A stretch of 64,000 bases of DNA from a virus, in the IMG/VR virus record IMGVR_UViG_3300021378_000009, positions 38,518 through 102,517 of that record; one strand, 5' to 3'. The position numbers were made by a program, and so were the translations under genes. Positions 47,662-55,877 of the stretch are shown piece by piece. A model generated the notes under the pieces. It had not been told where the DNA came from, did not search any database, and saw only the letters and a list, made by a program, of their open reading frames with translations. Positions within the stretch are counted from its first letter, which is position 1, and each line of letters starts with the position of its first letter.

Positions 47662-49293
47662 ATGCCTAAGAAGCTTTCCAAACAAAACCAAATAAGTGAA
47701 ATAATAAAGTGCGGTAAAGATCCTGTATACTTTATGAACAAGTATTTAAAAATACAACATCCTATGAAGGGGCTTATAAATTTTAATACTTTTGATTTCC
47801 AAGACGATTGTGTTAAAGACTTTAACGATCATAGATTTAACATAATACTTAAATCAAGACAGCTAGGACTATCAACACTAGTTGCTGCTTATTCTGTTTG
47901 GCAATCTATTTTCTATAAAGAAAAAAACATTTTAATTATAGCAACAAAGCTAGCAGTAGCGCAAAACTTTATAAGAAAAGTAAAAACTTATATAAAAAGC
48001 ATGCCTAAGTGGCTGCTAGTTCCAGTAATTGTTGCAAATAATAAACAGCAAATAGAGTTTTCCAATGGATCACAAATAAAAGCTGTACCAACGTCAGAAG
48101 ATGCAGGTCGTTCAGAAGCGCTTTCTTTGCTAATTGTTGATGAAGCTGCTTTTGTAAGAAACTTTGATGATTTATGGATGGGTTTATATCCAACATTATC
48201 TACAGGCGGTAGAGCTATTATTTTATCTACTCCAAATGGCGTAGGTGGTCAATATCATGAGTTATATACAAAAGCTGAGCTTAAAGAAAACAAGTTTAAT
48301 CCTATAAAGCTTATGTGGGATGTACATCCTGAACGTGGTGATGAGTGGTTTGAAAAAGAAACCAAGAACATGTCTAAAAAGCAAATATCGCAAGAGTTAT
48401 TGTGCGACTTTTCATCTTCAGGAGACACATTTTTATCACAAGATGTTTTAGAAAAGCTAAGAATAGTAACAAAAAGTCCAGTTGAGAAAAGTGGACCAGA
48501 GATGAATGTGTGGTATTGGGAGTATCCTATTGAAGGAAATAATTACGTAGCTTCTGCAGATGTTTCTAGAGGAGATAGCGGAGATTACTCTACATTTCAT
48601 ATAATAAATGTAAAAACAATGTCAATAGCAGTTGAGTTTAAAGGAAAAATACCACCAGATAATTTTGCATCTTTGTTATATGATATTGCTAGAAGGTTTA
48701 ATAAAGCATTGATTTGCCCTGAAAATAATGCATATGGTTATACAGTTTTATCTAAACTTGGAGATCTTGGATATGATAATATTTACTTCTCTTCTGAACG
48801 TGAGAAGTATAAATTTTTATATGGTGAAGAAAATAATATAGGAAAAGCTGGATTTAACACTAACAAAGATAGTAGAGAAAAAATATTAGCAAACTTTGAA
48901 GAATCTCTAAGGAATGGAAGAATAAAAACAAAATCAACAAGGTTAGTATCAGAATTAAAAACTTTTGTTTGGAATGGTAAAAAAGTAGGCGCTATGAAAG
49001 GATATAACGATGATCTTATTATGTCTTTAGCTATAGGATGCTGGCTTTCTGACAGTAATAGTGATTCTTATAACTCAACACAGCTCGAATACGCAGATGC
49101 GCTACTCAAAGGAATGGAAGTAAATAATACAAATATTAATAAAACAAATATTTCTCCTTTCTATAATAGTAAAGAAACAGTTGTTAATCCTTTTATACCC
49201 ACATTCATGGGTGAAAAAAGATTCTCAGACAATAATAAGAAAATAACAAAAAACAATCCTCTTGGGGATTTAAGCTGGCTAATAGGAAAATAA
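47662..49293 (+). CDS. terL: Terminase large subunit, gp17-like
   Basis: 543 residues from ATG 47662; the frame is open from GTG 47638, but that start would lie in the upstream gene. The ATPase has Walker A KSRQLGLST (64-72), Walker B LLIVDEAAF (D160, E161) and the coupling motif STPNG (189-193). The RNase H-like nuclease domain has D300 (ASADVSRGDSGDYS), E354 (ICPENNAYGY) and D450/D451 (YNDDLIMSLAIG). This is the packaging motor that cuts and pumps DNA through the portal. T4 gp17 has 610 residues. The portal gene follows without a gap. Confidence 0.95.
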   Translation: MPKKLSKQNQISEIIKCGKDPVYFMNKYLKIQHPMKGLINFNTFDFQDDCVKDFNDHRFNIILKSRQLGLSTLVAAYSVWQSIFYKEKNILIIATKLAVAQNFIRKVKTYIKSMPKWLLVPVIVANNKQQIEFSNGSQIKAVPTSEDAGRSEALSLLIVDEAAFVRNFDDLWMGLYPTLSTGGRAIILSTPNGVGGQYHELYTKAELKENKFNPIKLMWDVHPERGDEWFEKETKNMSKKQISQELLCDFSSSGDTFLSQDVLEKLRIVTKSPVEKSGPEMNVWYWEYPIEGNNYVASADVSRGDSGDYSTFHIINVKTMSIAVEFKGKIPPDNFASLLYDIARRFNKALICPENNAYGYTVLSKLGDLGYDNIYFSSEREKYKFLYGEENNIGKAGFNTNKDSREKILANFEESLRNGRIKTKSTRLVSELKTFVWNGKKVGAMKGYNDDLIMSLAIGCWLSDSNSDSYNSTQLEYADALLKGMEVNNTNINKTNISPFYNSKETVVNPFIPTFMGEKRFSDNNKKITKNNPLGDLSWLIGK

Positions 49294-51300
49294 ATGGCAG
49301 ATAACAATAGTAGTCTATTTAAAAAATTAACAGATTTGTTTAGATCTGGCCCGGTTGTAAGAAGAAGAATTAAAAAATTCAAAAGCACAACAGCGTCTAA
49401 ATCATCACTAGAAGTTTTTAGAAAAGCGCATAGTGATGTATATAATTCTACATTGAGTGCTTATGGCTCTTATGATAGAATGGCAAGATATTCAGACTTC
49501 TCAGAAATGGAAGCAACACCAGAACTTTCTTCAGCGTTAGATATTTATTCTGAAGAGTGTGTGTCTCCAGATGCTGAAGGAAATGTTTTACATATCTACT
49601 CTGAAAACAGAATGATAAAAAAATTATTAAGTGAGCTTTTTTATGATACACTTAATATAGACTTTAACTTAGTAATGTGGGTTAGAAATCTATGTAAGTA
49701 CGGAGACTTTTTTCTTTTTAATGATATCCATCCAGAGTATGGAGTAATAAATGCATTTCCTATTCCTATTTCTGAAATTGAAAGAGAAGAAGGTTTTGAT
49801 AAAGAAGACGCTGGAGCTGTAAGATTTAGATGGGTAACGCAGGGTAATAGAGTATTAGAAAACTGGCAAGTATCACATTTTAGATTACTTGGTAATGATG
49901 CATTTTTACCATATGGCGCTTCTGTTCTTGAAGGTGCAAGAAGAGTATGGCGTCAATTGATTCTAATAGAAGACGCTATGTTAGTTTATAGAGTTATACG
50001 ATCCCCTGAAAGAAGAGTTTTTTATATTGACGTTGGTAATATACCGCCAGAAAATATTGCTGATTATTTAGAGCAAGCTCAAACTTCTTTGAAAAGAAAC
50101 GCTGTTGTAGATAAAACAACAGGACAAGTAGATTTAAGATACAATCCGTTATCTGTTGACGAAGATTATTTCTTGCCAGTTAGAGGTGGAGATACAGGAA
50201 CAAGAATTGATACTCTAGCAGGCGGATCAAATACAACAGCAATTGAAGATGTAGAATACATACAAAAGAAACTATTCGCTGCGCTTAAAATACCGAAAGC
50301 TTATCTTGGCTACGACGAAGATATAGGAGCTAAGGCTACACTAGCACAAGAAGATGTAAGATTTAGCAGGACAATACAAAGAATACAAAAAACAATAGTT
50401 TCTGAACTGAATAAACTAGCAATGATTCATTTATATACATGCGGATATACAGACGATGATCTGTTGAACTTTGAATTAAAGCTAAGTAATCCATCAAGCA
50501 TTGCACAGCAACAAAAACTGGAGCTAATTAGAACAAAATTTGAAATAGCATCATCAGCGCCAGAATCTATTGTAGACAGAGAATGGGTTAGAAAACATAT
50601 ATTAGACCTTAGCGATGATGAGATTCAAAGAATAGAAAAAGGAAAGAGGAAAGATAAATTATCTGATATGGAACTTGAAGGAGTCCAATTAAAAACACAA
50701 GACACATTTAACTTCGGTGATGAAGGAGATGATGGATCAGGTGGAGATGGTGGAGATATGGATATGGGCGGCGGTGGAGAAGAAGCAGAAGAAGATACAG
50801 GCGGTTTAGAAGGTCTATTTGCGGGTGACATGAAAAGTGGAAAATTAATGTCTGAAGAAGAATTTAATGATATTGATAACATATTAGAAGAAGATGATGA
50901 AGTATCTGAAGAATTAAAAAGTGAAATAGGTAATAATGGTAAAGGTGCTAATGTATCAAATAAAATGAGTAAAAGTAAAACAAGAGGGAAAAACAAAAAA
51001 TACAAATGGGACTCAGGTAATGAACCGATTACAAAAACATCTGTACATCAAGGCGCTTTAACAGGGCCAGAAGTTATAAAAGCTAGTGATTTAAACGTAA
51101 GTCTTAACGATGGTATAATGCCACAAAGCCCAGTAGTTGATAAGTTTATTGATAAACAATTAAGTTATAGAATGTCAAAATCACTTGATGACATGGGATC
51201 AAAGCTTAATATGAATAATAAAATAGGTGTTTTAGCTGAAGGTCTTGAAGATTACGATATACTTATAGATGATGAAGATATTAATAAAGAGGAAGAATAA
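49294..51300 (+). CDS. gp20: Portal protein, gp20-like
   Basis: 668 residues. The stretch VYRVIRSPERRVFYIDVGN followed by IPPENIADYLEQ is the best conserved region of T4 gp20. LFAALKIPKAYLGYDED and KATLAQEDVRFSRTIQRIQ continue the family pattern. The C-terminal 180 residues, after about residue 470, are an extension rich in Gly, Asp and Glu (DMDMGGGGEEAEEDTGG), not part of the family core and probably unstructured. A dodecamer forms the head-tail vertex and nucleates prohead assembly. It starts at the base after the terminase stop. In T4, sheath and tube genes lie between the two; here they do not. Confidence 0.93.
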   Translation: MADNNSSLFKKLTDLFRSGPVVRRRIKKFKSTTASKSSLEVFRKAHSDVYNSTLSAYGSYDRMARYSDFSEMEATPELSSALDIYSEECVSPDAEGNVLHIYSENRMIKKLLSELFYDTLNIDFNLVMWVRNLCKYGDFFLFNDIHPEYGVINAFPIPISEIEREEGFDKEDAGAVRFRWVTQGNRVLENWQVSHFRLLGNDAFLPYGASVLEGARRVWRQLILIEDAMLVYRVIRSPERRVFYIDVGNIPPENIADYLEQAQTSLKRNAVVDKTTGQVDLRYNPLSVDEDYFLPVRGGDTGTRIDTLAGGSNTTAIEDVEYIQKKLFAALKIPKAYLGYDEDIGAKATLAQEDVRFSRTIQRIQKTIVSELNKLAMIHLYTCGYTDDDLLNFELKLSNPSSIAQQQKLELIRTKFEIASSAPESIVDREWVRKHILDLSDDEIQRIEKGKRKDKLSDMELEGVQLKTQDTFNFGDEGDDGSGGDGGDMDMGGGGEEAEEDTGGLEGLFAGDMKSGKLMSEEEFNDIDNILEEDDEVSEELKSEIGNNGKGANVSNKMSKSKTRGKNKKYKWDSGNEPITKTSVHQGALTGPEVIKASDLNVSLNDGIMPQSPVVDKFIDKQLSYRMSKSLDDMGSKLNMNNKIGVLAEGLEDYDILIDDEDINKEEE

Positions 51301-52134
51301 ATGGCTAAAGTTCATAACAAAAAGAGAAATATTGGTATTATTTATGAACAAATGATTAAATTTATTTGTAATCGAATGATAGAAAACGATCAATCGTCTG
51401 CCAATAAAGGTATAAATATTATCAAAGAAAGCTTTAAAAAAGGTACACAACTTAATAAAGAGTATAAACTTTTCAAAGCTTTAGCAACAACAAAAGATAC
51501 AACGGATAATCTTGCTAGTTCTATAATTAGTGAAGCAAAAAAAGCTTGCAATCAAATGTTTGTAAGCAAGAAATTAGAAAGTGAAAAATCTCAGCTAATA
51601 AAAAAGCTTAACTATACATTTGGTAAAGGTGTGATATTTAAAGAAAATATAGACAATTATAGAATATACGCAACAATTCAAACTTTATTAAATGAGTGGA
51701 GAAGTGAAGACTCTTCTTTTGATCTAATGACTGAATATGAAATAAAGCTACATAATTCTTTAACAGAAAAAGTTGAAATTGAAAAAGAAAACAACAATAC
51801 ATTACTTAAAGTAGATAGTTTTACGCTCAAGATGATGAATGAAGTTTTTAATAAAAAGTACAATTCTTTTTTGAACGAAACACAAAAGCAGCTATTAGAA
51901 TGTTTCATTAATAATGACAACGAATTGATGAAAGAAAAGTTTTCAATAATAAAAGAAAACACAAAAAACAAGTTAGATACTTATATAAATGACTGCAACA
52001 ATAAAATAGTTTCAGAAAAATATAGTTTAGTCAATAAAAATATAAAGAATTTAGACTCTAATGTCTTTGACAAAGAAAGCTTGCAAAAGTTTATGACTGT
52101 ATCTAAACTCTATGAAGAGTTATTGGGAGAATAA
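51301..52134 (+). CDS. Conserved protein between portal and protease
   Basis: 277 residues, helical and Lys-rich. The N-terminus KKRNIGIIYEQMIKFICNRM, KGTQLNKEYKLFKAL and the middle NYTFGKGV with YRIYATIQTLLNEWRS follow a pattern I recall from a family of head-cluster proteins in marine myoviruses; its function is not known to me. It abuts both neighbours (portal stop directly before; protease ATG two bases after its stop). The position corresponds to T4 gp67/gp68, prohead core proteins, but no similarity to those is visible. It may be a core or portal-associated factor. Confidence 0.62.
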   Translation: MAKVHNKKRNIGIIYEQMIKFICNRMIENDQSSANKGINIIKESFKKGTQLNKEYKLFKALATTKDTTDNLASSIISEAKKACNQMFVSKKLESEKSQLIKKLNYTFGKGVIFKENIDNYRIYATIQTLLNEWRSEDSSFDLMTEYEIKLHNSLTEKVEIEKENNNTLLKVDSFTLKMMNEVFNKKYNSFLNETQKQLLECFINNDNELMKEKFSIIKENTKNKLDTYINDCNNKIVSEKYSLVNKNIKNLDSNVFDKESLQKFMTVSKLYEELLGE

Positions 52135-52135
52135 T

Positions 52136-52741
52136 ATGAACGCAACAGCTAAAATCATAACAGAGTGGACAAATTTCGAATACGATACTAAGTTAATAAA
52201 AGAACAGAAAGAAAAAGGACAACCTTTAGTAATGAAGGGAATTCTTCAAAAAGCTGAAACTTTAAATCAAAATGGTCGTGTTTATCCTAGAGTTATACTT
52301 GAAAGAGAAATAAGAAACTACCAAAAATTCATAAAAGAGAATAGAGCATTAGGTGAATTAGATCACCCAGATTCTTCTGTCGTAGAGCTTAAAAATGCAT
52401 CACATGTTATAAAAGAAGCTTATATGGAGGGGAACATTGTTTATGGTGTTGTTGAGATATTGAGTACACCTAGCGGAAAGATTTTGCAAAGTTTGGTTGA
52501 GAGTGGTATAACATTAGGTATATCATCAAGAGGTGTTGGTAGCACAAGATCACAAGGCGATACACAAATAGTACAAGATGACTTTCAGCTTATATGTTGG
52601 GATTTTGTAAGTGAACCTTCGACTCCTGGCGCATTTATGATGAGAGAAGGAAGAGAATTTAATCGTCAACAATTAAACGAGATATTTAACAAATCAGATC
52701 GAATAGATAGAATATTTAATGACATATTGGAGTGGAAATAA
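52136..52741 (+). CDS. gp21: Prohead maturation protease, gp21-like
   Basis: 201 residues from ATG 52136, behind GGGAGA; an ATG at 52112 lies within the upstream gene. NGRVYP, LGELDHPDS (His77), LGISSRG (Ser130/131) and DFVSEPSTPGA are the conserved blocks of the gp21 serine protease. It cleaves scaffold, core and capsid proteins after (I/L)-x-Glu. T4 gp21 has 212 residues. The N-terminal AKIITEWTNFEYD is shared with the protein at 61872 (see findings); it may be the autoprocessed part. The next gene starts within its stop codon. Confidence 0.92.
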   Translation: MNATAKIITEWTNFEYDTKLIKEQKEKGQPLVMKGILQKAETLNQNGRVYPRVILEREIRNYQKFIKENRALGELDHPDSSVVELKNASHVIKEAYMEGNIVYGVVEILSTPSGKILQSLVESGITLGISSRGVGSTRSQGDTQIVQDDFQLICWDFVSEPSTPGAFMMREGREFNRQQLNEIFNKSDRIDRIFNDILEWK

Positions 52742-53139
52742 TGGCAATAGAAAATAATACAAGATGGCCTAAACCAAATATTAATCATGTACCCGAGTAT
52801 CAATTAAGTGGTCTTCCTTACACAAAAAAAATCGTTTTAGCTGGTGGTGCAAATTTTACTCTGTCATTGCCAAGAGTAGCTAGGTGGATTATAGTAAGCT
52901 GTTCTACAGATATTGAAATAGCATTTTCTTCTGGTGGTATAACAGCAGGAACAGCTCCAACAGAGCATTTTTTATTAAATAATGGTAATACAGGAAGACT
53001 AGAACTTAGATGTACAGAAATTACTTTTAAAGATGTTGCTGGCGGAAGTAATGTATATGTAATGGCAGGATTAACAAATATTAAATCAGAAGATAGCTAT
53101 ACACAAACAGATCTTTCTTGGATTACAAAGCAAGGTTAA
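52741..53139 (+). CDS. Conserved head-cluster structural protein
   Basis: 132 residues from ATG 52741, which overlaps the protease stop by one base (TAATG). The N-terminus NTRWPKPNINHVPEYQLSGLP followed by beta strands with RVARWIIV and GRLELRCTEITF is a type I recall from virion proteins of marine myoviruses. The fold looks like a single beta domain. It may be a capsid decoration or vertex protein; T4 has no counterpart here. Normal composition with few Asn/Lys runs suggests conservation. Confidence 0.65.
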   Translation: MAIENNTRWPKPNINHVPEYQLSGLPYTKKIVLAGGANFTLSLPRVARWIIVSCSTDIEIAFSSGGITAGTAPTEHFLLNNGNTGRLELRCTEITFKDVAGGSNVYVMAGLTNIKSEDSYTQTDLSWITKQG

Positions 53140-53154
53140 GCTTAAGGATTTATA

Positions 53155-53586
53155 ATGGCAAAAGTAAGTAAAGAATTATTAAAAGAGATTGTTAAAGAGT
53201 GCTTAGTTGAGATTCTTGCTGAGGGTCTTACAGGTGGAGATGTTAAGTCTTTGAAAGAAAACGTTGACAACGTATCTTATAAACCTAACAAAAACATACA
53301 GAGTATGTTGCCACCAAAGAAGCGAAAAAAAGTTTCAAATAAAAGCTTTGAAGACAATACTAGAAAAGCTATAAATGCTGCGACAAGTGATCCTGTAATG
53401 GCAGCACTATTAGAAGATACTGCAAAGACTACGTTGCAAGAGCAGAATAGTGCTGATAGTCCTGGTAAGTTTGCTGGAAAAGCAACTGATAGTGCAAGTA
53501 AAATCGTTTCTGAAGCTGATCCATCAGAATTATTTGGAGAAGCTGCTAGTAATTGGTCACATTTAGCATTTTCAGGTCAGAAGTAA
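53155..53586 (+). CDS. Candidate prohead core protein
   Basis: 143 residues. The N-terminus is an amphipathic helix, KELLKEIVKECLVEILAEG, of the type that begins many prohead-associated proteins of marine phages. It contains potential protease sites of the (I/L/F)-x-Glu kind: LAE at 21-23, then LQE and FGE further on. The middle is Lys-rich, the C-terminus Ala/Ser-rich and probably disordered. Size, location between protease and scaffold, and the sites suggest a core protein packaged and cleaved during maturation. No direct homologue is recognised. Confidence 0.58.
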   Translation: MAKVSKELLKEIVKECLVEILAEGLTGGDVKSLKENVDNVSYKPNKNIQSMLPPKKRKKVSNKSFEDNTRKAINAATSDPVMAALLEDTAKTTLQEQNSADSPGKFAGKATDSASKIVSEADPSELFGEAASNWSHLAFSGQK

Positions 53587-53657
53587 ATAAATAAATAAAT
53601 TCTTCTTTCAAATTATACTTAGTAATGTAAAAAAAATTTAAAAGCGGAGAATTTAAA

Positions 53658-53939
53658 ATGGCAAGAAGAAGAAAATTAACAACTGAGACTATTCGTAGAA
53701 TTATTAAAGAAGAGAAAGCTCGTTTAAATGAGACATTAGAGATGGGTTTAAGTCATCCTAGTGAAGTTTCTAAAAGGACTAAAGAAGTAGCTGCTGATAA
53801 ACTTGCTAATACATTAGAGGCTTGTATTAATCATTATAAAGCTTGTAATCTTAAGGAAGCAAAATTACGTCGTCAATTGAAAAATATTCAAGAAACAAAA
53901 AGACGTCTTAAAAAAGTAATGAAGAAAAACTTAGGTTAA
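53658..53939 (+). CDS. Small basic helical prohead core-type protein
   Basis: 93 residues, strongly basic and helical. The N-terminus RRKLTTETIRRIIKEEKARLN and the C-terminal KLRRQLKNIQETKRRLKKVM read as two helices with coiled-coil potential. The pattern is known to me from small genes beside the gp21 homologue in marine myoviruses. Basic core proteins neutralise DNA or the acidic scaffold; here the scaffold is very acidic, which fits. Arg codons include CGT more often than in the baseplate genes, hinting at high expression. It has GCGGAG upstream. Confidence 0.62.
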   Translation: MARRRKLTTETIRRIIKEEKARLNETLEMGLSHPSEVSKRTKEVAADKLANTLEACINHYKACNLKEAKLRRQLKNIQETKRRLKKVMKKNLG

Positions 53940-53982
53940 TCTTTTTTAAGCATATATTTATAATAAAAGAAAGGTTTTTACT

Positions 53983-54642
53983 ATGGGTATGAACGCAACA
54001 ATGATTAATCAACAAGCTGAAGGTCTTGGTGATAGTAATGGTCAAAGAGATAAGTTTAAAAGAACATTTAGTGATCTAACTTCTGGCGGTTCATCAAGAG
54101 ACTTAAGCTCTTTATTTCCTGGAGGCCCTTTAAGTGATCCTACTGATTCTTTTGATAAAACTAAAGGAGTATTTACTGGATTATATACTAGTGGAATTTC
54201 ATTACAAGATGATATTCAACCTGATTTTGGAGATGGATATAGCGCAGAGCAATTTAAATATGAAGGTGGAAATTCAAAGTTTACTGATGTTGAAAACGCA
54301 ACAGATAAACCTACTTATTTAGGACCGAATATGAAGTCTTTATCAATAGATAGTAATGGTGAACCAATTATACCATCAGATAGAACATCGTCACCAGCAC
54401 CTGCTAATATAGATGTTGCTGAAAATGGAAGAGGCTTTGGCACTAGTTTTGATAGAAACAACCCGAGAACATCTAGTAGCGTTAGTGATCATTATGTTAA
54501 AAGGAAAGAAGAACCTTCATCAATAACTTTAGGTGAGTATATTGATATAGCAAATTATGGACAAGTTTCATCAGCATTAACAGAAAGCTTAAGAGGAAGT
54601 TTACCTGATATTGTTATTCCTAGTATAGATATTGATATTTAA
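53983..54642 (+). CDS. Head-cluster protein, unknown function
   Basis: 219 residues, rich in Ser, Gly, Asp and Pro, with little predicted structure except for short C-terminal helices (SITLGEYIDIANYGQV, SSALTESLRG). The N-terminus GMNATMINQQAEGLGDSNGQ is distinct. Good ribosome binding site (AAAGG). It sits between the small core protein and the next unknown protein, and all are ahead of the scaffold. Low complexity fits a prohead core or internal protein; there is no other evidence for function. Confidence 0.5.
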   Translation: MGMNATMINQQAEGLGDSNGQRDKFKRTFSDLTSGGSSRDLSSLFPGGPLSDPTDSFDKTKGVFTGLYTSGISLQDDIQPDFGDGYSAEQFKYEGGNSKFTDVENATDKPTYLGPNMKSLSIDSNGEPIIPSDRTSSPAPANIDVAENGRGFGTSFDRNNPRTSSSVSDHYVKRKEEPSSITLGEYIDIANYGQVSSALTESLRGSLPDIVIPSIDIDI

Positions 54643-54661
54643 GTTCAGGTATATTTAAAAA

Positions 54662-55816
54662 ATGTCAATACCTTATACGAGTTCAATAGCGAATCCTAGT
54701 CCAGGGCATTACGATGGAAGAAATGATTTAGGTTATGGTAGGACTGATAATAGTGGATTAGGCAGTACGTGGAGTATGGGAGATGCTTTGTCTGCACCTA
54801 AAGGTGAGTGGGACAAAGATGAAGATGTATTATTGGTTGATTTTAAAAAAATATTAACTGAAATTGGAAGTTTATTTGAGTTGATTGATATTGAATTTGA
54901 TATAGAAGAAGAATTAACTGTTGATGAAGTAGAAATAGAAATAATACTTCTATCAGGAATAGTTGAAGATATTTTAAGATTGTTTGATATTGACATATAC
55001 AATTTAGAAGATGTTGAATTTGATGAAGTTGAAGTAAGTTATATTGATTTAATAAGTCAATTAAATATTTTTCTAGAGATGTTTGAAATAAAAAGTAGTA
55101 TAGATTCTGATTTAGACGAAGAAGACTTTTTAGAAATAAATAATAAGTTAATCATTGACAAAATGAAATACACACTTCAGCTATTAGATATAAAACTAGA
55201 TTCTTTTGATAAAAAAGTTATAGATTATAATAAAAAGATTCATACATCTTTAAACAAGCAAGCATCTGACTCATTATCTAAAAGAAAAACTGACCCTTAT
55301 TCGTTTAATGGTTTGGCAAATACATCACAGTATCTTGGTGCATCGTATAAAAGAACAGGAAGTTTAGTAGAAGCTTATATAAGAGAAGTATTGTTAAATG
55401 AAAATAGTATGAGTGGTAGTTTCTATACAAAACGTAGTGGAATTGGTAAGTTGTATCCTGTAGATACAGCAAGCGCAGCATTAGGTGGAACAAAAGGCGC
55501 AGGTGGTGGTGTTCATTCAACAACTAGAGGTAATGGAAATGATGTACAAAGAACTATAAAAATATACAATGCAGATAATATTTCGCCACGTGGAGAAGTA
55601 AAACCTTCAAATGATGGAGGTGAAACTACAGTTGGTAGAAAGGGTATTGATGGAAAAGTTTACAACATTGATAAAGAAATAGAAGAATATGATGAATTTG
55701 GAAACTCACTATCTACAGGAGAAATTTTGATTGGAAACCTTGATAACGAGTCTAGTGATAGAAACAATCTCGATAAATTAAATATACATCGTTTGAATAT
55801 GACAAATAAATTATAA
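54662..55816 (+). CDS. Acidic head-cluster protein with internal maturation-type motif
   Basis: 384 residues. Residues 52-185 are strongly acidic helices (IEFDIEEELTVDEVEIEI). At 236-248 lies LVEAYIREVLLNE, the same type of helix with L-N-E that marks prohead-associated proteins. Cleavage there would release a C-terminal, glycine-rich, probably disordered part (GGTKGAGGGVHS). The upstream gene ends 20 bases before. Core or internal head protein is my inference from position, acidity and motif. No family recognised. Confidence 0.5.
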   Translation: MSIPYTSSIANPSPGHYDGRNDLGYGRTDNSGLGSTWSMGDALSAPKGEWDKDEDVLLVDFKKILTEIGSLFELIDIEFDIEEELTVDEVEIEIILLSGIVEDILRLFDIDIYNLEDVEFDEVEVSYIDLISQLNIFLEMFEIKSSIDSDLDEEDFLEINNKLIIDKMKYTLQLLDIKLDSFDKKVIDYNKKIHTSLNKQASDSLSKRKTDPYSFNGLANTSQYLGASYKRTGSLVEAYIREVLLNENSMSGSFYTKRSGIGKLYPVDTASAALGGTKGAGGGVHSTTRGNGNDVQRTIKIYNADNISPRGEVKPSNDGGETTVGRKGIDGKVYNIDKEIEEYDEFGNSLSTGEILIGNLDNESSDRNNLDKLNIHRLNMTNKL

Positions 55817-55818
55817 GT

Positions 55819-55826
55819 TATAAATA
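55819..55826 (+). promoter_or_regulatory. Candidate T4-type late promoter (TATAAATA)
   Basis: An exact TATAAATA lies in the gap before the scaffold gene, 52 bases ahead of its ATG. A start of transcription about six bases downstream would leave a leader of about 45 bases that includes the ribosome binding site. This matches the element recognised by gp55-type sigma factors, one of which is encoded at 10438. The motif is also frequent by chance in DNA this AT-rich, so geometry is the main support. Confidence 0.4.
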
Positions 55827-55877
55827 AAAACTTTAATTAATATATAGTTAATAATGATATGAAATGCGAGTAAATAT

